Below, piece after piece: positions 6,761 to 13,871 of a stretch of DNA of 21,186 bases; the first letter of the stretch is position 1; every line of letters begins with the position of its first letter. Both the position numbers and the translations under genes were made by a program. Source of the stretch: Deltaproteobacteria bacterium (GTDB taxonomy: Bacteria > Desulfobacterota > DSM-4660 > Desulfatiglandales > Desulfatiglandaceae); assembly GCA_013349725.1 (NCBI GenBank), contig DUZB01000014.1:1-21186 (forward strand), written 5' to 3'. The notes below the pieces were generated by a model. That model was not told where the DNA came from. It saw nothing but the letters and a program-made list of their open reading frames with translations, and searched no databases.

Positions 6761-7233
6761 GCCAAATTTTAAATAATTTGATTTTTTTTTGGGATTGTGA
6801 TGGATGTTTTAGGGATATGAGTCTATAAAATGAGCCTAAATGATCAATAATAAGGCTTTAAAGAATGCCGTTGGAAAAATAATGGCATTTTTAAAACCAT
6901 TTCCTTCGGCATTTAGCATGATATGGTCACCATGAAATTGGAAACAACTCGACAATCTACGGAGAGTTCGATACCCACTCTGGAAAACAGCCCTTAAAAC
7001 AAATCGATGCTAATAATGGGAAGCTTTCTTTTTGCTGTTGAAGCAATTGATACGACAGCTTGATAGTTTCTTGAAAAGCGTTAGAAAAAACAGTCAATTA
7101 ACCTATATGAAACGAAAAAAGCACCTCTTTTCGGTTCTTGATTCTCGCCAACTAATATGCTAAGAGTGAAAATTATAGAAGATTGCCGAATACCCCATGG
7201 CCCCGCACACTTTCACATTATTGAATCCATACG
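6761..7233. other. AT-rich divergent intergenic region between parA and exosortase genes
   Basis: No gene is convincing. A 21-codon ORF from ATG 6931 has no family resemblance. The stretch contains AATGCC...GGCATT arms near 6864-6892 and long A/T runs, and must carry the control region of the exosortase operon. I could not pick a strong -35/-10 pair for the plus strand (TTAGAA/TATATG near 7080-7110 is weak), nor a sigma-54 TGGCAC-N5-TTGC motif. Confidence 0.4.
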
Positions 7234-8106
7234 ATGAATAAGCCTCATTCCCAAATAAGCATAGACGCATTCCATAGATCAGCAAAATCCTGGCTATGGC
7301 CTCTTTTCATCCTTGTTCTCATCTCGGCCCTTTATTTCAGAATGGCCATAGATCTTTTTCAGATTTGGATCAGCAGCGATGAACATGCTCACGGCCTGCT
7401 TCTTGTTGCCATCTCCATCTATCTTTTGTTCAAGCGCAGAAAAGAGATCGTCGCCATTGAAACCAAGAGTTGGCTTCCGGGCCTGTTTCTTCTGATCGCG
7501 GCGATTTTTCTTTTTTTAGCGGGACATATTGCTGTGGAATATTACATACAGCGATGTTCCCTCATGGTTCTCCTGTTGGGGATCATAGGATATATATATG
7601 GAAAAAAGGCCTTCAAAATATTTCTTGTTCCCATTCTCCTGCTTCTGCTTGCCGTGCCCCTGCCGCAGATTATTGTAAACACCCTCACTCTGCCCCTTAA
7701 ATCGCTGGTGAGCTCCTTTTCCGCGGAGATATTGAGACTACTGGATATAGCGGTTTTGCAGGAAGGAAACATCCTTGTTCTGCCCGGCATCACGCTCGAA
7801 GTCGTCAATGCCTGCAGTGGAATACGGTCTGTTTTTGCACTGCTTGTGTTAGCCTTTCTTTTTTCCTATGACATGAAATCCCCGTTTCAAAGGGTGCTCC
7901 TCGTAATTCTGACGGTTCCATTAGCCGTTTTTACGAACTCCTTGCGAATAACTGCCACAGGAATCCTGGCAAGTAACTGGAACGCTGAAACCGCTCTTCG
8001 CTTTTATCACGACTTTGGCGGGTGGGTGATTTTTGTTGTCTCCCTTGTTCTGTTATTCGCCTTGAAAAAGCTGATTCATGTTATTGGGTCTGGATGTTAC
8101 GCATGA
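7234..8106 (+). CDS. Exosortase (EpsH/Xrt family transpeptidase)
   Basis: A 290-residue multi-pass membrane protease-transpeptidase of the exosortase family, which cleaves the C-terminal sorting signal of PEP-CTERM-type proteins at the outer face of the inner membrane. About eight hydrophobic segments are visible. The family landmarks are in order: DEHAHGLLLVAISIYLLFKRR (residues 49-69), catalytic Cys 194 in VVNACSGIRS, Arg 238 in TNSLRITA and His 259 in RFYHDFGGW. Length is normal for an unfused exosortase. ATG 7234 has no good ribosome-binding site, so the start is less certain than the gene. The stop overlaps the next start (ATGA). The chain-length and TPR genes around it suggest an exopolysaccharide-linked exosortase. 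The exact subtype (XrtA or another) cannot be fixed by eye. Confidence 0.92.
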   Translation: MNKPHSQISIDAFHRSAKSWLWPLFILVLISALYFRMAIDLFQIWISSDEHAHGLLLVAISIYLLFKRRKEIVAIETKSWLPGLFLLIAAIFLFLAGHIAVEYYIQRCSLMVLLLGIIGYIYGKKAFKIFLVPILLLLLAVPLPQIIVNTLTLPLKSLVSSFSAEILRLLDIAVLQEGNILVLPGITLEVVNACSGIRSVFALLVLAFLFSYDMKSPFQRVLLVILTVPLAVFTNSLRITATGILASNWNAETALRFYHDFGGWVIFVVSLVLLFALKKLIHVIGSGCYA

Positions 8107-8744
8107 AAAAGACGCCTTATATAATAGTGTCCCTTCTACTGCTTCTCACCATCGCCGCCAGGGTGTGGATGGACAGACGCTTTAAAGGGCAATCTTCCCT
8201 TCCCCCGGTTCCTCTCCACTATTCTTATGGAAACTGGCGTGGAACCGATCTGGCGCTGGACAAAGACGTGGTTGAGATGTTAAAATCCGATCAGATTGTG
8301 TCACGACGATACCGTAGGGATGATGGACTGGTCGCCTATCTTTACGGGGCCTTTTATTTCTCCCAGGGCACGAATCGAACGATGCATTCTCCCCTGAACT
8401 GCTATCCGGGAAGCGGTTGGGAAATTGTGGACAAGGAAGAAATAGAACTCCATGGCCTCAAAAGGCCGGATGTAATAGTAAAGGCCCAGAAAGCGCTTAT
8501 CAGAAAAGGCCTGGACGAACGTGTTCTGTATTTCTGGTACTATGCCGGCGGCAGAAATGCCTCCAATCAATATCTGAACAAGGCCCTCACCCTGTATGGC
8601 GCGGTTTTTGATGGCAGGACAGATGGCGCCTTGGTTACCATCTCCACCGGTCTGGCGCCTTCGTCCATGCAGGCAGAAAATTTCGAAAAGAACTTTATTT
8701 CAAAGATTATTGATGATCTTGCTGATCATCCGGTGGCCCGTTAG
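8103..8744 (+). CDS. epsI: EpsI-family protein (exosortase partner)
   Basis: A 213-residue protein with an N-terminal membrane anchor (YIIVSLLLLLTIAARVWM) and a periplasmic EpsI domain. Landmarks are YGNWRGTDLALD near the start, the hallmark MHSPLNCYPGSGW in the middle, and VLYFWYYAGGR with NQYLNKALTLYG after it. EpsI proteins lie next to, or are fused to, exosortases and are required for exopolysaccharide or sorting functions in some systems; their biochemical action is not settled. I chose ATG 8103, which overlaps the exosortase stop by four bases (ATGA) and has GGA 9 bases upstream. ATG 8094 in the same frame is an alternative. The overlap implies translational coupling with the exosortase. 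Confidence 0.88.
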   Translation: MKKTPYIIVSLLLLLTIAARVWMDRRFKGQSSLPPVPLHYSYGNWRGTDLALDKDVVEMLKSDQIVSRRYRRDDGLVAYLYGAFYFSQGTNRTMHSPLNCYPGSGWEIVDKEEIELHGLKRPDVIVKAQKALIRKGLDERVLYFWYYAGGRNASNQYLNKALTLYGAVFDGRTDGALVTISTGLAPSSMQAENFEKNFISKIIDDLADHPVAR

Positions 8745-9052
8745 TTTCCATCCATAAATGGCCTTTTTTCGCAATCTCGGCGTCAAACTTCGAGGTTCCT
8801 TGTGCGACGCACTAAAGTACGTCTCCGCGTAACCTCTTGTTTTTCTAAACCTTGCGAAAAATTGCTCACTTATGAATTGGAAACCCATAGTGCCCAAAGT
8901 TGCACATCAGCAACTTATAATCTTGGCGCCTTTGCGTCTTTGCCTGCCCAGTGAAACCTTTTTGGCTGTTGTTTCACCGGGGCGTGAGACCTTTTCAGTT
9001 CCGGGTCTGTCCGTGTCAGGTACAAACAATGTTCCTTAAAAGGAGGCAGAAG
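8745..9052. repeat. Intergenic repeat-bearing spacer before the TPR gene
   Basis: No gene is visible in these 308 bases. They contain an imperfect inverted repeat around a GCACTAAAGTAC core (about 8791-8837, AGGTT...AACCT arms), a CTTGCGAAAAATTGCTCACT segment resembling 3547-3565, and a GGCGCCTTTGCGTCTTTGCC segment (8925-8944) of the same family as the block at 384-630. The last 30 bases carry the ribosome-binding site of the TPR gene. Confidence 0.5.
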
Positions 9053-11836
9053 GTGGTTACAAAAAATGCCTGCAGAGCGATTGTTTTCGTTTTGGTTTCT
9101 CAGTTCTTCCTGTTTAGTGCGGGATGTTCCCTTTTCGAAAGCGACGAAGACAAGGCCAATCGGTTCTACAAGCTGGGGATGACCGCCCTCGAAGAGAAGA
9201 AACCCGAGGAGGCATTAATCCAATTCAAGAATGCCACAAATAAAAACCCTTTCAACGCCAAGGCCCATTTTCAACTGGGATCTCTTTATTTCAATTCAAA
9301 CCGACCCCAACTGGCTGCAATGGAATTGAACCTTGCCCTCACACAAGACCCCGAATCCATTGAAACAAAGGCCTTGCTTGCAAGACTCTACTACCGGTAT
9401 GGCGCCTACGAAATGGTCATCCCCTTAGCGGAAGAGTTGATAAAAAAAGAAAAGAAAGACGTATACACCATGCTCATTCTGGGCAATTCCCTCCTCAATA
9501 CCGGTAAATGGATGCAGGCGGAAGAAGTGCTGAAAAAAGCGGAAAAGGCCTACCCCGATAATCCAAGCGTGAAAATCAGCCTGGCCCGCGCCCTTCTCAT
9601 GACAAACAATCCCGATGAAGCACGAAAAATCATGGAACAGGCGGCAAAAATTAATCCGAAAGATATTTCCATGCGAATCCTTCTTGCAACATTCTACGAA
9701 AATATCGAGCTCTTCGATCTTTCGGAAAATGAACTGACCAAAATAGAGAAGGAGTTCCCCGATAACCCCGTTTCTTATCTTGCTCTTGCCCGATTTTACC
9801 TCCGGAAGGGCCGCGTGGCGGAAGCCGAAAAAACCTTGAACGATGCCATCAAAGAGAAGGGTGTAAAAGACAAGAATATCTACCATCTCTTAGGCCTTAT
9901 CGGGCACCGGCAGAAAAACTATGACGCTGCCCTGAAGAACTTTAAACAAGCGGTCTCAACAGCCCCGGATGACCAGAAAAGCCTCATACTCCTTGCGGAT
10001 TACTACATTTTTCTGAAGAATTACGATCAGGCCAAGGCCACCTATGAAAAAATTGCGGAAAAATGGCCTCAGCTCATGCCCGTCAAATCAAAAATCGCGG
10101 AGATATTCATAGCAGAGCGAAATTACGACCAGGCCCAGAAGCATATCGAAGCCATACTCCAGGAAAACCCCGATTATGCCAGAGGGCATATCCTCCGCGG
10201 TCTCCTCTGGATGAAAAAGGGCGCAGCTCTGGATGCCAGAAACGAATTCATCAAAGCACGCGATCTCGCGCCTGACTCCGGGGAGGGCGATTACTTCTAC
10301 GGTCTCACGTTCCTCAACGAACGGGACTACAAGATGTCCCTGTCTGAAATCCTGAAGGCCGTGGAAAAGAACCCGGATTCCCTGAGGACTCGATTGGCCT
10401 TAGCCTATATCTATTTCAGGACCGGAAAGCCGTTGTCCTCGTTATCGGAATTAAATCGAATTGTTGACATACAACCCGACAACAGCAGGGCCCGGCTCCT
10501 CAGGGCCGCCGTATATATTGAAGTGAAAGAATATGAAAAGGCGGAATCGGATTACCAGTATCTGATCCGGAAAGATCCCGATTCGTCCCTTCTTCGATTT
10601 CGATTAGCCGAAATATACAGGGCACAGGGAAAACTTGATAAGGCATTGGCCATTTTCAAGGAAGCTCTAAACAGCCATGCAGATCCTGCAAAACCGTTGA
10701 AACAAATTGCAGACATCTATGCCGAAAAAGGCGAATTCAAAGAAGCCATCCGCCTGTGTGATGAACAACAAAAAAAGCAACCGGAAAATATCCGGATCGG
10801 ACTCATCAAGGCCTCTGTTTTTATCAAGGAAAAGAATTACGGGATGGCGGAAAAAGTTTTAGCCGACCTCATCAAAGAACATCCAAAATCCTTTGAACCG
10901 TTAATGGCCATGGCAGACCTGCACATGAACCGCCAGGATGCGCGCCAGGATTATGGCGCCGCACTGAAGATGTATCAAAGGGCATTGGAAATTGATCCCG
11001 GAAATATCGAAGCACGAATGAAAATGGCCTTCATCTACAAGAGCCTGCAGGATTATGAAAAAGCAGCAGAGTCCTATCGAGCCATACTCAAAGTGAATGA
11101 TTCCTATGCGCCGGCGTTGAATGATCTGGCTTATCTGTATACGGAGATGGGGCAGGATTTGGATCAGGCCCTGGAATTAGCCAAGAAGGCATATCAAGTC
11201 ATTCCGGGAAGCCCTGAAATCGCGGATACCCTTGGCTGGATATACCTGAAAAAGGGTTCTTTGCTCATGGCTGACAAGTACCTGAAAGAAGCCATCAGGG
11301 AAAAACCAGGCGAGCCGGTATTTCATTATCATTTAGGACTTGTCCTTTATCAGGAAAAAAATCCCAAAGGCGCCGAGGCGGAATTCAAGGAGGCAATCAG
11401 GCTGGGGCTTGACAAAAAAGAGTTGACCACCGCGAAAGAACTGCTTGCAAAGATGAAAGATCCCGATCATCTCCAGGAAGGCATGATTCAGGACATGGAC
11501 AAGGCCATCGAAAATAAAGACTTCAGTCTCGCCCTCACATTTGCAAAGAAAGCTCGACAGAGGATGCCTGAAGACCCTGACATTGCGGATAAACTGGGAT
11601 TCATCTACCTGGAAATGGACTCTTTGCTCCTTGCAAAAAACAATCTTGAAGAGGCTGTAAAAATGATGCCGGGGAACCCTGTTTTCCGTTATCACCTGGG
11701 ACTGGCCCTTTACCTGGGAAAAGATTTTTCCGGCGCCAGGAACGAGTTCCAAAAAGCCATTAAAATGGGGCTGGATACCGACAAGGCCGCTGAAGCCAGG
11801 GACCTTCTCAGGAAGAGTCAGGAAAAAGAAGGGTGA
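9053..11836 (+). CDS. Large TPR-repeat lipoprotein, PrsT-like (PEP-CTERM/exosortase system)
   Basis: A 927-residue predicted lipoprotein. I chose GTG 9053 because AGGAGG lies exactly 6 bases upstream and the protein then begins with a clean signal peptide ending in the lipobox FSAGC. GTG 8951 and ATG 9029 would add residues that do not fit a signal peptide. After SLFESDEDKA the chain is nearly all tetratricopeptide repeats (about two dozen 34-residue helical pairs; PEEALIQFKNATNKNPFNAKAHFQLGSLY is typical). Size, lipobox, repeat layout and location behind exosortase and epsI fit the PrsT proteins of exosortase loci, thought to be scaffolds for polysaccharide export. The last two blocks of about 100 residues (from about 11168 and 11531) are clear duplicates of each other. 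It probably works as a periplasmic scaffold binding barrel and co-polymerase (inference). Confidence 0.88.
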   Translation: MVTKNACRAIVFVLVSQFFLFSAGCSLFESDEDKANRFYKLGMTALEEKKPEEALIQFKNATNKNPFNAKAHFQLGSLYFNSNRPQLAAMELNLALTQDPESIETKALLARLYYRYGAYEMVIPLAEELIKKEKKDVYTMLILGNSLLNTGKWMQAEEVLKKAEKAYPDNPSVKISLARALLMTNNPDEARKIMEQAAKINPKDISMRILLATFYENIELFDLSENELTKIEKEFPDNPVSYLALARFYLRKGRVAEAEKTLNDAIKEKGVKDKNIYHLLGLIGHRQKNYDAALKNFKQAVSTAPDDQKSLILLADYYIFLKNYDQAKATYEKIAEKWPQLMPVKSKIAEIFIAERNYDQAQKHIEAILQENPDYARGHILRGLLWMKKGAALDARNEFIKARDLAPDSGEGDYFYGLTFLNERDYKMSLSEILKAVEKNPDSLRTRLALAYIYFRTGKPLSSLSELNRIVDIQPDNSRARLLRAAVYIEVKEYEKAESDYQYLIRKDPDSSLLRFRLAEIYRAQGKLDKALAIFKEALNSHADPAKPLKQIADIYAEKGEFKEAIRLCDEQQKKQPENIRIGLIKASVFIKEKNYGMAEKVLADLIKEHPKSFEPLMAMADLHMNRQDARQDYGAALKMYQRALEIDPGNIEARMKMAFIYKSLQDYEKAAESYRAILKVNDSYAPALNDLAYLYTEMGQDLDQALELAKKAYQVIPGSPEIADTLGWIYLKKGSLLMADKYLKEAIREKPGEPVFHYHLGLVLYQEKNPKGAEAEFKEAIRLGLDKKELTTAKELLAKMKDPDHLQEGMIQDMDKAIENKDFSLALTFAKKARQRMPEDPDIADKLGFIYLEMDSLLLAKNNLEEAVKMMPGNPVFRYHLGLALYLGKDFSGARNEFQKAIKMGLDTDKAAEARDLLRKSQEKEG

Positions 11837-11839
11837 TCG

Positions 11840-11873
11840 TCTCGAAAAAGTCCCCGAAAGGACTTTTTCGAGA
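11840..11873 (+). terminator. 14-bp perfect hairpin just after the TPR gene
   Basis: TCTCGAAAAAGTCC (11840-11853), a CCGAAA loop and GGACTTTTTCGAGA (11860-11873) form a perfect stem, 3 bases after the stop codon. It is followed by GGTTTTAAGTTTT, a broken T-run. A transcript-ending or mRNA-protecting role is likely. The arms share the core AAAAAGTC with the larger element at 11918-12010, so it could also be a repeat copy. Confidence 0.6.
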
Positions 11874-11917
11874 GGTTTTAAGTTTTACGTTTTGGGTTTT
11901 AAGTTATTGGTACAAAG

Positions 11918-12010
11918 CTTGATGGTCCCGTAAAAAGTCGAAAATCATCTTTCGTCATTCCCGCGTTCGCGGGAATGACGGCCTTGGGGACTTTTTACGG
12001 GAGCATCAAG
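11918..12010. repeat. 93-bp nested palindrome with 22-bp terminal inverted repeats (MITE-like)
   Basis: The outer arms 11918-11939 (CTTGATGGTCCCGTAAAAAGTC) and 11989-12010 match as inverted repeats at 21 of 22 positions. Centred inside is a second perfect hairpin CGTCATTCCCGCG-TT-CGCGGGAATGACG (11953-11980). No target-site duplication is evident. The inner hairpin is of the CGTCATTCCCGCG type common in many proteobacterial genomes. The element would fold into a long stem with a nested GC-rich tip. Confidence 0.75.
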
Positions 12011-12112
12011 GTTGATGAGGTCACGTTGTTTTTAAATCCAAAATCCAAATTCCAATCCCGCCCTGCGGGACCAAATTCCTGTCTGAACGCGGTTTTCGTT
12101 CAGGCACTGATC

Positions 12113-12850
12113 ATGGTTTTTTTTTGGGCCATTGCGGGAGCTTCGCCCATTGGCTATTCCCCCGCAGAAGAGGAGATATCCCGGCAAGACGATTCCTTAT
12201 TCAAACCTTCCTTTCGTTTTGATCCAAAAACCTGGCTGGATGTGAACATTTGGATAAGGATTGACCCTGATGATATTTTCTCAGGCAACCTCTTCGATAG
12301 CGTCGATGAAAATAAAGTGGCAACTTTGCCGGTAACCGCCTATCTATTCTCCTATAGCGCCTACCTCCAAGAAGGGGAGTTCCCGTTTTTCGAGACACGG
12401 ACACGGCAGGGTTTAGTAGTGGAAAGGCCCTTTGAATACAAAGGCACCCTTCCTGTCCCCGGGTATGCCTCGGGTCCTGAGGGCGGAACATTTGCGTATC
12501 CGCATGAACAATTAGCCCCGAAAGGCCCAACAGGACCTGTCGCACCTGCTTCATCGGGACCGAGGTATTCCTCTCCGGGCACCGGTCCCCAGGGAGGCGA
12601 AACGAGGGGAGGGGCGCCTTATAAGTATGACGCCCCGTTGGGCCGGGAGAAAGGCGGGGTCGAGCAGTTCCGACAGGAGATTGCCCTCAGCCGCGCGGTG
12701 GGAAAACCTTACGGCATGATTCTTCTTGGGGCCGGCCTGACAGCACTTGCAGCCCTTTTCAGGATGTTCCGGCTCAGCCTTTTCATCATGGTGGGATGGT
12801 TCATTTTTTACTGGAGAGATGTCTGGCGCATCATTGTCGACCTGGTTTGA
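12113..12850 (+). CDS. Unrecognised envelope protein, Gly/Pro-rich with C-terminal hydrophobic segments
   Basis: I do not recognise a family. The frame is open from 11975, but its first ATG lies inside the palindromic repeat, and the codons after it cover repeat-like DNA (aaatccaaattccaatcccgc). I therefore place the start near ATG 12113, without a clear ribosome-binding site. From there (245 residues) there is a short hydrophobic leader (VFFWAIAGASPIGYS) like a signal peptide. Next is a soluble part (FDPKTWLDVNIWIRIDPDDIF, YLFSYSAYLQEGEFPF), a 65-residue Gly/Pro-rich stretch (PVPGYASGPEGG, GPTGPVAPASSGP), and a C-terminus with two hydrophobic runs (GMILLGAGLTALAALF and LSLFIMVGWFIFY) ending WRIIVDLV. 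The first run with Pro before it and Arg after it recalls a PEP-CTERM signal, but it is not terminal. It converges on the receiver gene, 13 bases apart. Confidence 0.6.
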   Translation: MVFFWAIAGASPIGYSPAEEEISRQDDSLFKPSFRFDPKTWLDVNIWIRIDPDDIFSGNLFDSVDENKVATLPVTAYLFSYSAYLQEGEFPFFETRTRQGLVVERPFEYKGTLPVPGYASGPEGGTFAYPHEQLAPKGPTGPVAPASSGPRYSSPGTGPQGGETRGGAPYKYDAPLGREKGGVEQFRQEIALSRAVGKPYGMILLGAGLTALAALFRMFRLSLFIMVGWFIFYWRDVWRIIVDLV

Positions 12851-12863
12851 TGGTTCGAATTAA

Positions 12864-13259
12864 TTATTCCTCATATTGAACGGCCTGGTGAATTTTTTCT
12901 ACCAGGTCTTCCAGGTCGCACGGCTTGGTCAGATAATCAAAGGCCCCATACTCCATGCCCTCTTTCGCGGCAATCTCTGAACCATGGCCGGTAAGCATAA
13001 TCACGGCCATCTCGGGATAGGCCCTCTTGAAAATCTTGAGGACCTCAATCCCGTCCATGTCCTCCATTTTCAAATCAAGGATCGCCACATCAAAGTCCTG
13101 TTTCCGGATTGCCTTGATGGCATCGGTTCCGGTAAAGACAGCTTTGACCTGCATCCCCCTTTTTCTCAATCGCTTGGAGATGACCTCGGCGAAACCCACT
13201 TCATCATCAACGAGAAGAAGCCTGATACGATCTGAACGAATACCTTCCATATCCGGCAT
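12864..13259 (-). CDS. Stand-alone response regulator receiver protein
   Basis: 131 residues, a single CheY-like receiver domain with no output domain. The acidic pair Asp18/Asp19 (LLVDDE), the phosphorylation site Asp62 (AILDLKMEDMDG), Thr90 (MLTGHG) and Lys112 (LTKPCD) are all present, so it should be phosphorylatable. ATG 13259 is preceded by AGGAG at 7 bases spacing. It follows the other receiver gene by 14 bases in the same direction and is presumably co-transcribed with it and the histidine kinase. Without an output domain it may act by protein contact, or pass phosphate on (inference). Confidence 0.92.
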   Translation of the reverse strand: MPDMEGIRSDRIRLLLVDDEVGFAEVISKRLRKRGMQVKAVFTGTDAIKAIRKQDFDVAILDLKMEDMDGIEVLKIFKRAYPEMAVIMLTGHGSEIAAKEGMEYGAFDYLTKPCDLEDLVEKIHQAVQYEE

Positions 13260-13273
13260 AATCCTTCTCCTGT

Positions 13274-13705
13274 CTACGCACGGCGAGAAGTAATCTCCTT
13301 CATCCGCGCCTCGATTATCTTTTCTTCATGCCTTCTTTTTTTGGCCACGGCCTCTTTCAGCTTGCCCATGAGCACATCCATATCGCACGGTTTCATGAGG
13401 TAATCAAAAGCGCCAAGCTTCATCCCTTCTATTCCTGTCTCAACGGTGGCGTGTCCGGTAAGCATGATCACTTCCACCAGCGGGAATCTTTTCCGGATCT
13501 CGCCTAACGTCTCGATGCCATCCATGCCGGGCATCTTCACATCAAGGATCGCCACTTCCACGCTCCGATCTTTCTCAAGGACATCCAGGGCCTCAGCTCC
13601 GCTGAAAGAAGTCACGATACTGATATCTCTCTTTTTTAACCGTCTGGACATGGCTTCCACGAAAGGAACCTCGTCATCCACCAGAAGTACGTTTGCAATC
13701 GACAT
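13274..13705 (-). CDS. Stand-alone response regulator receiver protein, second copy
   Basis: 143 residues: one receiver domain plus a charged helical tail of about 25 residues (AKKRRHEEKIIEARMKEITSRRA). Conserved residues are Asp10/Asp11, phospho-acceptor Asp55 (AILDVKMPGMDG), Thr83 (MLTGHA) and Lys105 (LMKPCD). It resembles its downstream neighbour (both have VDDE, MDGIE, GAFDYL.KPCD), suggesting a tandem duplication with divergence. ATG 13705 has AGGAG about 9 bases upstream. The kinase gene lies 166 bases upstream, with a repeat element between them. No DNA-binding domain is present. Confidence 0.92.
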   Translation of the reverse strand: MSIANVLLVDDEVPFVEAMSRRLKKRDISIVTSFSGAEALDVLEKDRSVEVAILDVKMPGMDGIETLGEIRKRFPLVEVIMLTGHATVETGIEGMKLGAFDYLMKPCDMDVLMGKLKEAVAKKRRHEEKIIEARMKEITSRRA

Positions 13706-13748
13706 ACATTTCTCTCCTTTTACTATAGTTTTTAAGCTAATAGTCTTG

Positions 13749-13829
13749 GGGACGCGGATTTTCGCAGATAGGCGCAGATCATTATGAAGAATAAAAAATC
13801 AGAGTTCATCTGCGTTTATCAGCGTCCAA
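13749..13829. repeat. Inverted dispersed repeat, GGGACGCGGAT...GCGTCC
   Basis: The left arm (13749-13779) and right arm ATCTGCGTTTATCAGCGTCC (13808-13827) are inverted copies; the right arm, reversed, matches GGACGCGGATTTTCGCAGAT at 16 of 20 positions. The left arm repeats 3510-3540 in the same orientation. It sits between the histidine kinase and receiver genes and could form a hairpin in their transcript. Confidence 0.65.
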
Positions 13830-13871
13830 TTTTTTTTGTCCTATTCAAAAAGTTCAGTGACACATGAAATC

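Noticed and set aside
11975..12112. Extra 46 codons at the front of the Gly/Pro-rich protein
   Set aside because: The first ATG lies in the inner hairpin of the palindromic element and the codons cover repeat-like DNA; the residues do not look like a real N-terminus.
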